DNA of 64,000 nt from Heterodera schachtii (Eukaryota; Nematoda; Chromadorea; Rhabditida; Heteroderidae). Shown here piece after piece: positions 44,922-57,234 of the stretch. Below the pieces are notes generated by a model, which was given only the letters and a program-made list of their open reading frames with translations, searched no databases and had not been told where the DNA came from. The DNA is taken from positions 1,054,001 to 1,118,000 of the forward strand of contig SIJG01000035.1 in NCBI GenBank assembly GCA_023374025.1, given 5' to 3'. Made by a program: the position numbers and the translations under genes. How positions within the stretch are numbered: the first letter of the stretch is position 1; each line of letters opens with the position of its first letter.

Positions 44922-46253
44922 TTTTAACCTTTTAGCAATTTTTGAAATTTATTTTGAATTTAATTTTCGGGCACTTTCATTCCCAATTGTACTACCTTAT
45001 ATTGCCGAGGAATGAACCAAAGATTCATTGTTTGACCAGATTTCAGACTGTACCCATTTTTTGACAATTCCCAAACTTTTCAAATATAACCTCGACTCCC
45101 CTTCAAAAATAAAAGTTCGTTTGAAGTTATTTGATCAAATTTAGTTTTATCAACTTTGTGTACTCTTTTTTAAACAATTAAAAAAAATTAACAATAGTTT
45201 ACATAGGCTTCGGACTCTCGCCCAGCTAAAGCCGGAAACCCGGCTTTGTTGGTTCATCCGTACCCCGCCGTTCAAATTTTTTCTCGCGCTATTCGAAGAA
45301 GGGGGTCCGATGTTGCCGAAAGGCACCGACTGGGAAAATTTATAAATCAATTTTCGAATTTTGAGGACGGATTACGTTTCGAATGTATTTAAATCGTCAA
45401 TTGATAAATTCCACTAAAAAAAAAAATTTGGCTAATGGACGTTAGGCGCCAGGGATGTTGATCGTTTCGTGATTCGTATTTTCATGTTTTTTGTGCGTTT
45501 CGTTTTCGTATTTTTGCACGAACACGAAATTGTTATGCACTGTTAGAATGAGGGGTAGGGGTTGAGAGAAAATATATTTTTTTTTGAAAAATTACGTTGT
45601 TTGTTTTTCCTCTCTCACAGAAAAATGAGTGACTGCAAAGACAGCATTCTTTAAAAGAAATAGTATAGTAAAACGACGAAAAAAGGAAGAGAAAGGCGAG
45701 AGAATGAAAAAGTGCGTGAATTTTGGAGGTTTTCTCTTGCATTTAACACACCCATTTCATAAAGACAAATTATTTTTCCTTCATTTTCCCGCTCTGCTTT
45801 TGTTTTGGGGTTAACTACTTACTTGACTGTCTTCAAAGGATAGTCGGAATTTTTGGAACGGGGCCAATCCGGAATGGCCCTTAAATTAATAGATTTTAAT
45901 TATTATTTATCTTTTGAAATTATTTTCAATGTATACAAATGCAATTTTGTATCAAATAAAAAGGAATTTTAAAATAGTGCATAATTTATATTCATGCTTT
46001 GATGATCGGATGTTTGAGGGGATATTTGTTGTTTTTTTTTAATTTATTTTGAATTCTACGAAAATGAGAGTAAAGCAATAATTAATAAAATTTATTTATT
46101 AAATTTAGTGGTAAGACATCCACAAGTTTATTTCAAATTTTCAATTAATCATTATGTTTTCCGCTTTTTTACCCTGATCAAATTTTATCCTTTATAATAA
46201 GCATTGGTTCTAATTTTAAAAATTATCAAAAAAAATACATCGACTATTTTTGT
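44922..46253. other. Intergenic with repeat patch
   Basis: 44,940-45,030 is the duplicated promoter flank of the dead pectate-lyase-like copy. A GC-richer patch at 45,205-45,335 (CCGGAAACCCGGC, then GGTTCATCC) looks like another dispersed repeat. I support no gene here. Confidence 0.45.
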
Positions 46254-47869
46254 TTATCGACGACCCATCCCAATTGAAATGCCTTTGCCGCCCATATTCA
46301 TGGCCACCGCTTGGCACCATATGCCGTCCTTAATCACATGGCAAAAATTGTCGCCGGTTGCTGACAATTTCATCTTTTTCTGGAAAGCCTCGCGGCGATC
46401 GGCTGGCGAACATGCAACAATGAAAGTTCCGCGCACGGCACGCGACAATGCCTAAAAAATGAGAAAAAGTTTGGGATTTCAAATCAGGACAGTATCCAGA
46501 AAAAAATCATTGTGCCGATTGGCGCCATTGGGAAAAAGCTTTAGAATTTTTAACTAATTTTACCATATAAGTAAAATGTTCCAAATTCAAAATGTACACA
46601 ATTTTCTCTTAAATTTTTTAATTTAAATGGACGGGAAGGTTTTAATTTTTTTAGAAATAAGCAAAGTAATTAATTATTTTTTTACACAGAATTAGTCATT
46701 CTTTTTTAGCCAAACAATATAGAAAATAATTCTTTAGTTATTCATACAAAAACATTTTCAAAACTTTGAACAAAAAGAAATAGAAAAATAAATGTTTACC
46801 GTTTGCACTTTGTTGGTCGATTCATTTGGATTTTTTGTGATTGCCTTTGGGGAAAAAACATTTTTATTTAAATTAATTTTTAAATTTTTTTTATAATTAT
46901 TTCACTTTTTCCATCGCTTCCTTCCATGTCGGTTGTGGGCAGGGCGGCGCTTCATCCGAAAAAGCCATTTCTGTCTCTTTTTGGGGTTGTGCATTTTGTC
47001 CACCCAATTGGGGAGGTGCCATCATCGGTGGAAGGTCAGTCTTTTTGATTAAAAATAATTTTGTATATTTATTAAATTAATTTTTACAAATATTTAAATT
47101 ATTGTCATTTTTAAGAATCACTTGGCGTTGGTTTGTCATTCCTTGGTTTGTAAATTGTTGCTAAAAAGAAGTATTTTTGTTTTTAGAATAGATTTTTGCC
47201 TATTTTTGAAACCTGATTTGGCATTGGCATTCTGTTTTGTTGAGGGATAAACGTTTGCGGTTGTTGCAATGCTACGAATCCCTTTTTAAGATTTTAAACG
47301 ATGTACGATACAATTAAGCATAAGATTTTTCTAACCACCTGTTGAGTTTGTTGTGCCTGCGGTGGTGTTGCAAAATTTTGTGAAAATTGTTGCTGCTGAG
47401 GCTGCATCATGTTTTGCTGGCGATAGATATTAATTATATTTTTTAATTTTAATATTTAAAAGTCATAATTGTTAATTTATTTTTCTAATATTCAATTATT
47501 AATTTTGTTTTGGTCACACAAATTTGCGCATTTTTCATTTTTTTAATTTTAGAAAAATCTAAATTCGGCATCCATTTAATTTAAAAGCTTTAAATTACTA
47601 AGTTTTCTTTTTCTATTTTAAAGAGTTATTCAGATAAATAAATAATAAATTTTACTGTGTCTCTAAAAATGCCTTACCGCCAAATTTCCTCCCATTCCGC
47701 TGGATTGAACCTGGGATGCTGAGCCATCCAATGCGTTTGTGTCTCGTTGGATGACGAAAAATTTCTGTCCGTTGCCACCCAACACACGTGCATTGCCATT
47801 ATTTGTCCGGACATTTTGGCATTTTCCCATTGTCAAAAATAAAATAAAAACAAAAATTTGGGGGAACAT
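46254..47869 (-). CDS. Secreted Gln/Pro-rich protein, seven phase-0 exons (251 aa)
   Basis: Exons are 47,869-47,678, 47,416-47,339, 47,281-47,213, 47,160-47,122, 47,040-46,906, 46,844-46,800 and 46,451-46,254. Every exon is a multiple of three and all introns are phase 0. The signal peptide is MFPQIFVFILFLTMGKCQ. The middle is low-complexity Gln/Pro/Met/Asn (MMQPQQQQFSQNF; LQQPQTFIPQQNRMPMPNQ; MTNQRQ). The C-terminal 80 residues look folded: PPCPQPTWKEAMEK, then SRAVRGTFIVACSPADRREA and NFCHVIKDGIWCQAVAMN, with four Cys. I recognise no family. The small phase-0 exons of the linker could be skipped or shuffled without frame loss, giving length variants. Confidence 0.75.
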
Positions 47870-48932
47870 TTTTTCCCTTAAACCTGAACATTAATATGAA
47901 AATCTATTGGTATTCCGATGAAATTTATTTCCAATTTTGTTACTTAATTTGACGAAAACAGCAAAAATAGTTAAAAAGAATTTTTGGTTCCTATTTTTGA
48001 TTATTTTGAAAACCCGCACTTTTGTTTTAAGCCTCATAATATACACATGAAAGTGATTTTTATGGTCCGTCTCGAATGTGTGTATTTTTTTTTTTTGAAT
48101 ATATTGCGGATTTTCGACACAAATCGCATAAAAGTTCGAAAATTTTCCCGCGTGCAAGCAGCGCCGCATCCTTCCTTTTTTGTTAAAAAAATATTTAAAA
48201 ATTAAAATGCTGATTTTTAGTGCCAAATTAGGATTTTATGCTCCAATGAAAATGATAAAATTTTGCAGGGCAAATGAAAGCACATCAACATTTGGTGGCC
48301 ATATTTATGATTACATAATCATTGAGAAACGAAAGTGTGACCAGCCAACATCTGTTGTGTGTGAGTGTGTGGCTGCACTTTTCGTTGTGTGTGACCCGAT
48401 TAGTATTTAGGAAAGCTATGCATTCCCTTTAAAAAGTAAATTATTTGCAAGTAAAAAAATCCCAATAACTAATTAAACACTAATTTGCACCTAACAGAAA
48501 TTAATTCTAAAATTACAATTTTAAATAAGATAATTTATTTTTGTATGGGTGCCCAAATGGAGGGGGAGAGAGAGCCTCTGAGCCCGCCACAAAGTCGGGA
48601 AATTTAATTAGGTCAAAATTTGGCTAAAAAATTTTTTAGCATAATAAAAAGGCAAAATTGCCGCAGGGCTTGAGGGGATTCCTCCTCCGAAATATTTTCT
48701 GGTTATTGCGCCCCCGATTCCTTAGGCTACCCAATCGAATTGCTGTTGCTGTTGGTCACACCCAAAAACAAAATGCTCATTTTCGGACTAAATCTAAATA
48801 AGAACAAAACGGAATTCTAAAATGTTAAGGTGGGATGCAAATCCTTTTATATAAATTCAAAAATCATTCCTACAAACACAACGCCAACAGATCACTGTGC
48901 TTTTTTTGATAGATCTTTTTTTCATCTGTTCT
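47870..48932. other. Intergenic
   Basis: AT-rich 5' flank of the Gln/Pro-rich gene, then an unremarkable stretch. Frames at 47,891-48,226 and 48,180-48,410 overlap on opposite strands and show no coding character. Confidence 0.4.
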
Positions 48933-50662
48933 TTAATTGTTTTGTTCGTCAATTAAATGCATGCAATTTTCCAACAAATAATCACTGATAAATGCTTCTT
49001 CCGATTCCTTCAAAGCAAATAAAAATGGTTTGTCACTTTTCCCTCGTGCTATTAGTCCGTTTAATTGTTTGGTACTTTTTTCAAAAAATTCTTTCATTAT
49101 TTTATAGTCCAACCCAATATATTGTTGTATGATTGGTCCATTGATCTTATTGAATATACCATCAAAATATTCAAAAATCAGCCGATAAAGATTTGCAAAA
49201 GTAATTATTTTATAAATTGGCTCTTTATATTGGTTGATGTTCTTTTGATGCATATGAATTAATATGTTATGGAAAAATACAGAAGCTCCGAAGCTGTAAA
49301 AATTTTAAATTTAATTTTATTTATTTTTTATGTTTTCTTATCAAAAACATTTAAAAAATCACCCCTTTTAATTTATGTTACCATTATAGGCTCATTAGCA
49401 TTATAAAATTTAAATAGTTACTATGAAAAACAACCTAGCATATCATAAAAATGTTTACAATTTCGCTCCCAAATTTTGGATTTTTTAAGCCCCATTTCTC
49501 ATTATGATTATTTTTTTTCCTTTCTCTTACTCATTTTTTGAAATGGAAATGTTTTTGACAATTTGCTCTAAATTCAGCGATTCTTTATGGCTCAACAGTA
49601 AACATGCCAAATCATTTTTTGTCGTTTCATTCATCAAATCAACCAAACTGTGCGTTTGCATGCTTAGAATATTTTCTCGCCGCTGTTCATAAATCAGTGC
49701 CAATGTTTGTCGGACGCCAAAATATGCCAACACAATGATTTCTTTTGTCCATATTAATCTGTTCACTGCATTTGCGAGAAAAATCTATATTAAAAGTGTT
49801 TAATGAAAATTGTGATTATTCGAGAGATTCTCGGGCGAATAAAATGCCAAAAATGAATTTTAAGTGGTTGGCCAGATTCATGAATTTTTAAAAGGGCATT
49901 GATAAAAATATTTCAAAAAGTTAAATTAAATTTTCTCTTTAAAAAAACGACTTTTTCCCCTGAATCATTGATGTTTGGTCCTTTGGCAACCGCCTCAAAT
50001 TTTTCACAAATCTTTTCCAATGTTTTGTGGATCCATAACACAATGAATCGTCTTTCTGTTGTTTGGCATTGATAAATCTTAATAAATTAAACAAATAATA
50101 ATAAAATTTTAATATTTCAATTTTTACTTTGTCATTTATTATGTAATTTTGATTATACGGAGTTTCCAATTGACCAATTAATTTTCGAAATAATTGCATG
50201 TAAAAATAAAGCACTTTTAATTTCTTGGTTTCAAATGTTTCGGCTTCAACTTGAGTATTATTTGGCTGGACAGATTTTATTCTAAAAAGTAAAAAAAAAT
50301 GGACAAAATGCTTTTTCTTTTTGTGAATATTAATTTATTTTTATGTATTTAACAAATAAATTTAAATATATCAAAATTATTTTGCCAAAAATAATTTCAA
50401 ATCCTTACTCATATAATTGTTGACCAAAAACTTTTTTTGCATGCACATTTATTTCTCCAATTATATCCATAAACAATTTGTTATTTTGGATCAGTTTGTC
50501 CTGCACCAATTCAGTGCCGATTTTTTCCAAAATTTTGTCCGCATTCATTTTCTCCAATGCCAAATTCAAATAATACAAGTTGAATTTTGCACCTTGCTGC
50601 ACTTGAAGCATGGTCGTTTCGATGGGCACCAATTGGATTTGTAAAATGGCAAAACTCAGCAT
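48933..50662 (-). CDS. Secreted helical Lys/Asn-rich protein (about 400 aa)
   Basis: Exons 50,662-50,409, 50,281-about 49,945, 49,784-49,531 and 49,293-48,933. The 1-2 and 3-4 joins agree in phase. The end of the second exon is not settled: a weak GT near 49,944 joined to an acceptor inside exon 3 keeps the frame. The start at 50,662 follows a TTTTCAG acceptor at 50,687 and gives a signal peptide (MLSFAILQIQLVPIETT). The mature protein is long, polar and probably all-helical (LYYLNLALEKMNADKILEKI; LKVLYFYMQLFRKLIGQLE; IIVLAYFGVRQTLALIYEQR; FANLYRLIFEYFDGIFNKIN), with few Cys and ending DEQNN. It has no family that I know. Size and style fit a pioneer effector. Confidence 0.65.
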
Positions 50663-50930
50663 AATAATATACCATATATTATGCACTGAAAATTATGTTA
50701 GGTTGGAATTAAAAGTTTTCATTTGAAATCCGAAAGCCTAATTAGTAAATCCAAGGCAAAAATTATTTGCTTAAAAATAAAGATTTAAAAAAATAAATAA
50801 ATATTTGTAACAAATAATAGAAAAAAAAATTCATAAAAACTATTTCAGGGCCAAAATTTCCAGAATTATCCCGGAGGCATAATTGTTTTTTAACCTTTAA
50901 GATGATTAAAAAATAATCAATTTTATTAAA

Positions 50931-51881
50931 TTAATTACACAAAAGTTTTAAGCCTCGCTGTGCTTCAATTTGCTGCTCGTCCAATGCTCCGTTTCCCATT
51001 TGTAACTCCTCCAATTTCTGCCGTTTTTCTTTTTGGATTTCATAATCATTGTTTTTATCGGCCGTTTTTTGCTGCACAACTGGCCAATTTGCATTTAAAA
51101 ATCCCAATTCATTTTTATTTTCATTAGCATTTCCATACAAAATATTTGGTGCCTCTGAAGATGATGGTAATGATAAGGATGATGATGATGACGGAAAATT
51201 TTCATTATTAGAACTGAATTGATTTTGTTTCAAACTTTGCGAAGGGTTCACAAATGGCGAATTGTCCCTGTGTTGATAATATTAGAAACAATTTCAAATG
51301 TATTAAAATCAATTTTTTAATCAATTCCTACCTTATAAATGAAAAAGACTCAAAAATTGGAATTTTGTTTTTTTGAATAAATTTTTAGGACTTTTGATGG
51401 CTTTTGAGTAAAAAATGCCAAAAAAAATTTCCTACGGCGAAGCTATCGGCATTGCCGGACACAAACTGTTTTAAAAAATGGAAGACTCCACATTAAAACA
51501 TTCATATCCTACCTTGTTTTTAGTTAACGTGAACCTTGCTTTTACTCAAACAATGTAAATTTCCATTTCATTTTATAAGCATTGTCACCAATTAAGCCAT
51601 ACCCCCAATTACATTAGCATGTTAATTGCCCATTCATTGGGGATCAACATTGGCTGGTCATCATAATCGGATAGATCACTCAAATTGCTGTTAATTGGAT
51701 CAATTAAGTTGCTGTTGATGCTGCTACTGCTTGATGAACGGTTCTCGCCCATTTTGGCTTCATTTAGTGGTCCATCACTTTCATTCCTTTTCTTATTATT
51801 ATTTTCCATTCCGTCACATTTTCTCAAAAAAATTGGTGGAATAAAAATGATTAGCACAGCAATTTTGGTTGTAATTTCCAT
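50931..51881 (-). CDS. Secreted Ser/Asn-rich protein (201 aa)
   Basis: Two exons, 51,881-51,613 and 51,267-50,931, join in phase. The signal peptide is MEITTKIAVLIIFIPPIFLR, followed by KCDG. The rest is hydrophilic and probably disordered: polyserine runs (SSSSSSINSN; PSSSSSLSLPSSSE), DLSDYDD, then a charged C-terminus (YEIQKEKRQKLEELQMGNG). Only two Cys are present. No family is recognised. It lies about 270 bp upstream of the next gene on the same strand. Confidence 0.7.
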
Positions 51882-52415
51882 TATTATAATTATTATTATT
51901 ATTTAGCTAAATTTAACAGATTTATGCATATGAAATGACAAAACATATTGATTATAAGTTTCTTTTAAAGTGAAAAAATTTTTTTTTTTCATTTTCGCCA
52001 CCATTTTCATTTTGTACATTTAAATTACACATGAAAATAAACATAAAAATTGCATCACCAGCTTCCGGTCTTATTAATTAATTGGGTTGGCTGGGAAGTG
52101 AATTTTAGCCAATAATAAGAAATAAATTTTAAAATATCGAAAATCCTAAAAAAAATTTCCTGTGGCGTGTCAAAAAAAATTTTATTAACAAATTATGCTT
52201 TCTTTTTCTTTAATGCTTTCTTTTGCAGATTCAAAATTATAATTTTTTGATGGACGAAAACAAAAAGTGTTAAAAAAAGGGACGAAACGACATTTCGTCC
52301 CCCCCCCCCTTTTCAAAAGAAATAATAAAAATTGGCATTACTAAATTGGTTTAGCATATTTAAATTTAATTTAAGCGAATAAGTGGGATTGGCACTAATT
52401 TGACTATTCTCATCA
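51882..52415. other. Intergenic spacer
   Basis: AT-rich, with a run of ten C near 52,301-52,310. It holds the 5' flank of the Ser/Asn-rich gene and the 3' end of the Gly-rich gene. Confidence 0.4.
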
Positions 52416-53548
52416 TTACTTCTCGGATTCATCGTCCTCTTCATTCGGTTTTGGCACTCGACTTCTTCCAGGTCCTCGTTTTCTTCCGCCTCCGGCACCA
52501 TCCCCAAATCTTCCGCCTCCGGCACCATCCCGAAACCTTCCGCTTCCGGCACTATCACCAAATCTTCCACCTCCGGCACCATCCCCAAATCTTCCGCTTC
52601 CGGCATTATCCCCAAGTCGTCCTTTGCTTCCTCCATCTCTTCCAAAATCCATTCCTCCTCCAAATCCACCGGTGTCTCCCCTTTCAAATCCTCCTCCATT
52701 TTCCTCATCCTTTGGTGTTGCTGACGTCGCATCGGTTTTGCTTGTCTTGTTTCGGCCACCCTCTTTGTGCTTTCGTTTTGGACTATTACTTGGACTTCTT
52801 GGCGTACTGTTACCGTCCGGTGACCATCCGTCATTATTTTCATCCTTTCCTAAATCGAGTCCTTTATATCCATTTTGAAACATATTTTTTTTTATTATTT
52901 AAATTAATTAATATTTTTGCCCTAATGACCGACCTTCCGCCGATGGCTTTGGCGAAGTGTTTTTGTGTTTATTATGACGATTCTTTTTCCGTCTCATTTC
53001 TTGTACGTCTGCCCCAGCTGTAGTCCATTCCCCCGCTGTTGACTCATCGTTTTGTTCGTCATTTCCAATCTTTTAAAATTAATTAAATTAAATTAAATAT
53101 TTAATTTTTTAAATTTAGCCACTGTTTTTTCTCTCCGTCTTCTGCTGAATGTTAAGTGCTGCGGTTCATTGTCCTCCTCAGTTCCTTCTCCAAATTCTTG
53201 ATTTATTTTGAATTCGCCTTCGCTTATTTTTTCTGACGGTTCACTGAAATAAAAAATATATAAAAATTGATTTATTTTTTAATATTCTTTTTATTCATTT
53301 TCATACACTTCAGTTTGTTTTGGTGTTATGCCGGGTTCTTCAGGGCAAATTTGCCAAACCAAATGCATGAAAATCTTTATCACACATCCTGTGGGAGGAT
53401 GTACTGTCCTTGCATTTTCATCAATAACTCCTAAATTAAAAAAAAATGGTTTATTTTTCTACGAAATTTTTCAAATTAACTCACTTCCATTAGCAAACAA
53501 TGGGAAATTAATTAAAAGTAAAATTGCTGTTAGAATTTTGGCAATCAT
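52416..53548 (-). CDS. Secreted protein with Gly-rich FGDGAGGGR repeats (296 aa)
   Basis: Five exons, 53,548-53,485, 53,430-53,307, 53,243-53,123, 53,069-52,934 and 52,861-52,416, agree in phase. The signal peptide is MIAKILTAILLLINFPLFANG. Residues 60-150 are acidic and then basic, with two clusters like nuclear localisation signals (SRRRREK; EMRRKKNRHNKHKN). The last exon encodes a Ser/Pro/Lys linker (SPSNSPKRKHKEGGR), then a run of GRFGDGAGGG-type repeats and a basic RKRGPGRSR before the acidic end EEDDESEK. The alternative frame over the last exon gives an equally regular Glu/Ala/Pro repeat, but splice phase and signal peptide select the Gly-rich one. Export plus basic, nuclear-type clusters suggests a nucleic-acid-binding effector; this is inference. 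Confidence 0.75.
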
Positions 53549-54402
53549 ATTAGGAATCAGCCAAAAAATCTAAGAATATTCTAAATATTAAATATTAATA
53601 TTGATAAACATTTCAAGTGAAAATTTTTTATACTTTCGTATTTTTGATAATTATTTTAGAATAATACAAATTTATTTTTATTGTCTTATTATAATGAGTT
53701 TCTTTTGAGTAAAATTTCCTTTTTTTTTGTGAATTTTCTCAATGGAATTTTCTAAAATGAGGTATCATTCATCAATTAGTGGAGGGATCTGCTGGTGATT
53801 TAGATTGATTGGGCGGAGACCATCACAAATTTGATCAACTTTATTGACGGTGAGTGATCACTTAGAACAAAATTCTCCATCTATTTTTATTATGTAAAGT
53901 TCAAATGATACCACAATAAATGAACAGGTTTTCTCTACCAATGTCAACAAATTCAATTTCATTTGAAATGATTTGGAAAAAATGAGTTGTTCTGCTGTTC
54001 AAAAAGTTCTTTAATTTAAATATATTTTGCTTACTTTTTTTTACAAATTGTTCTAATATTTATATAAAAAAATATAACTAAATGACAAACGATCGCTGAC
54101 CTTATCAATTTTATTTGTACAATTTAATTATAAATGTATTAAGTTCTAAATATGTATGATTTTAGACACAAATTTAAAATTTTATTATACAAATAATTGA
54201 AGTTAAAAACCTTTAATATTCAATTAAAATAAAATCAATTTGATCATAAGATGCCATTTAAAGATTTGGATTGGCAGTGTTTGAAGAAATTGTTGAATGA
54301 AATTCTCCTGGAATTGTTTTTGCCCTAAAAAAATAAATTTATAGCAATGTTAATTAACATAGTTATGGATTTAAAAAAATTGTTTCGATTTATTAATTAT
54401 TC
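53549..54402. other. Intergenic
   Basis: AT-rich, no supported gene. Confidence 0.4.
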
Positions 54403-55149
54403 TCACTTTTTCTCGCATCGATCGGGGAATTCACACAATTTTTTGGTCTGATCAAACAAAAGTCCTGGTGGGCATTGCATCGGATTGGCATGCCCACCAT
54501 TGCAGGAGTAAAAGTTTGGGGACGTGCAACTTTCGATGGAATAAAGGCCATTGTCAAGGCCTTTAAATATTTAAAATTTAATTTTAAACTTTATTACACC
54601 TGCGCAATCAAATTTCGGCACAGTCGGTTTGCCTCCGCAAGCAATGATCTCCGTTTTGTAGTCACATTCTTTATAAAAAGTAACGATTTTAAAAAATGAG
54701 AAATGAAATTTTTTGAAAACATTTTAAAAAATGAAAGAAAGCATTTAAAAAAAAATTTCTCTTTATTTTTTATTCTCAAATAATTTAAAATTAGTAAAAA
54801 AATATATAAAATAATTTCTTATTTTTTAAGATTAATTGTTTTACTACGTTCTTTTTCCTCATTGTAAAACAGCTTATCAGGGCATTTGCATGTGAACAAT
54901 TTGCCATAAGCGCACTTTCCAAATTCGTTGTAACACTTTCCCGGCTTTACCGGTCCAAGGGTTCCGTCCGGTTTGCCATCACAATCGAAGGATAAAAGTG
55001 GAAAAGAAAAAATATTAAAAATATTTTAATTTAACATTTTTTATTATTAAATTTCATTAATTTTTGCGAAGTTAAATCTTACCAAAAACATGCTGAATGT
55101 CAAATATGCGAACAATGATAAAATATAAGCAGATTGAGATGAAAAGCAT
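54403..55149 (-). CDS. Secreted chitin-binding protein, two CBM14 domains (143 aa)
   Basis: Exons 55,149-55,083 (signal peptide MLFISICLYFIIVRIFDIQH), 54,985-54,848, 54,668-54,600 and 54,560-54,403 agree in phase. Two peritrophin-A (CBM14) domains follow: FDCDGKPDG, KCAYGKLFTCKCP and EQCDY...IIAC; then FDCAGLDNGLYS, FYSCNGGHANPMQCPPG, LLFDQTKKLCEFPDRC. This is the pattern of nematode eggshell and CPG-type proteins and would bind chitin in eggshell or pharyngeal lining. The first intron has no AG before exon 2: the sequence reads TTATCCTTCG before ATTGTG, where an AG is expected. It may be a non-canonical acceptor, a mutation or a sequence error. Confidence 0.75.
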
Positions 55150-57234
55150 TTTAATTTGTGAATTTCTTTTTTAAACAATTTAAAAAATAACTTTTGTAAA
55201 AGTATAAATTAATTGACACAAAATATTAAAAATAATTTTGGGTAAAAAATGTTATATCAATTTCTTTACAAATAACCAAAATTAGCTAACGAAAGGGTGA
55301 GAAAAAAATCAGTGTACAAATATAAAAATATTTTATTTATAAAAGCCTATTTTCTATGACACATTGTTTTATTGGTGAATTGCGAGATTATGAATTGCAT
55401 GGAAATGTCGCAAAAAATCATTTTAAGAATGTGCTCTTTACGCAAATAACGACCAAAAATTAAAATAAAAAGGAAAGAAAATGAATTTTTATGTTTTCCT
55501 TTATTCTATCAATTAATATTGTTGGAATTAGATTTATTCGAAAATTAACAATTTAAATTATGAGTTTACTTTTTTTTAATCGAGAAATATGCCATTTTGT
55601 CGGGCTCAGATTTTCTCCGATAATCATTCAAAAGTTAGTTTATTCAATGGGACATTTTGCTTAGGTACCCAAGTTTGTGTCGGAAGTTGGAATTACGACC
55701 TATGCCTTATGGATATATTTCTTAATTCATTAAAATTTTTTGAATAAAAGTAGCCCCAATTTTTTCATAAATTTGATAATTTTTACGTTTTCTTCTGGGG
55801 CCTTATCTCGTCTCGCGGTTTAGAGCTAAACCACGGTTTAGGGCGTAACCATGGTTAAGAAACCTTCTGTTAGAACAATCTTAAAAGACATCGACAGGTG
55901 AACATTATTTTACTTTTAGATATGATGATCCCTTTGTATGCATCATATTTCTGGTCAGGTAAACGAAATTGAAAAATTAAAAATTAACATGACATCTGAC
56001 AAAATAAAACTCGGATTTCTCTGATCTCATCGTCAGATCCACACTGAGCACAAGCAAATAAACGTCCGATCGCAGCGTTCCACTGCCATTGATGCTTTCA
56101 ACGGGCAGTTCACTTCCGAAATAATGAAAAGGACCGATCAGAGAGATGCGGCTAATAATCTGGTAAAATGAAGCTGAATTAATTGAACAAATGCACAATT
56201 ACCAGAATATTTTCAAAAATGATGAACAGAAAAAAGAAACAATTTCAAAAATTGGATTCAGTTGGGACTCACTTTTTAATTTAATTCAAAATTAAATATA
56301 AAATTAAATATTTTTTCTGAATGCTAAACTGATTTTAATATGTATATGGATGCAGACTTTCAAATTATCTTGTTTTCATATTGGTAAATTTTGTATATTT
56401 TAGTCGGATTAATTGGAAAATTGCTAATGGCTTTGTTGGGATAAATAATAAATAATAGGTACTTAAATCATGAAAAATTTAAATTTCGGTGGATTTCAGT
56501 GATGGTAAAAATGGATGCCATATCCGTGTTCAAAATCTCGAAAAGATTTTTTGTTCGAATAACGCTGGTGTAAACTGTTTATACAATTTTATCTGTCGCA
56601 TTTTTTTTCACTTGACATTTCGTCCCAGAATTCCTTAATTAAATCAAGTATTATCAATTTAAAATTGCAATGAATGTTCACAAATACTACCGTAGTTATG
56701 GAATACTGTAATTTAATTAACAATTATCCAAATAAAAATGCTGAAATTAATTGCCACTGCTATTTGTTTCACATTTTTATATAATTGACACAATACAATG
56801 GGAAGAAATTGTGGCGCGATGAATAGCCGGTCGCCAACTGTTCCCGAAAATAAGCTTACGCAAACATTGGATCAAAACTATTTTTTTTCGTTTTCAATAA
56901 TATATAAGCCACTTAACCACTTATTCCCGTTTTTGCCCCATGATATTTGCTTTTCATTAATACGTATTTTTGGGTTCCAATTACCCAACTTTTTTCTTTA
57001 TTTTTTTGTCATAAATTTTGAAATCTTCCAGAAATGCCAAAATATCACTCATTTTATTAAAAAAAAGCAAAAAATTAATTTCCAAATTTTTTTAATGCCT
57101 TTGGCCGCAATTTAGGATTTGAGATAAACATAAAAATCAACGAAATTCCATAATTTCTTACATAAACAATAATTTTAGAGATTGTAAGAAATAATAAAAT
57201 TTTAAATAAAATTCAATTTAGCATTTTCTTTAAT
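55150..57234. other. Long intergenic stretch with one possible Cys-rich exon
   Basis: After a TTTCAG acceptor at 56,500 a short frame reads DGKNGCHIRVQNLEKIFCSN and on to a stop near 56,640, with four Cys. It looks like a terminal exon, but I found no partner exon. Near 55,811-55,860 an imperfect palindrome (GGTTTAGAGCTAAACC, then a similar GGTTTAGGGCGTAACC) is present. The rest is AT-rich. Confidence 0.35.

Noticed and set aside
52400..53023. His/Phe/Leu-rich plus-strand frame and the Glu/Ala/Pro frame
   Set aside because: Repetitive DNA keeps several frames open; only the Gly-rich minus frame connects in phase to a signal peptide.
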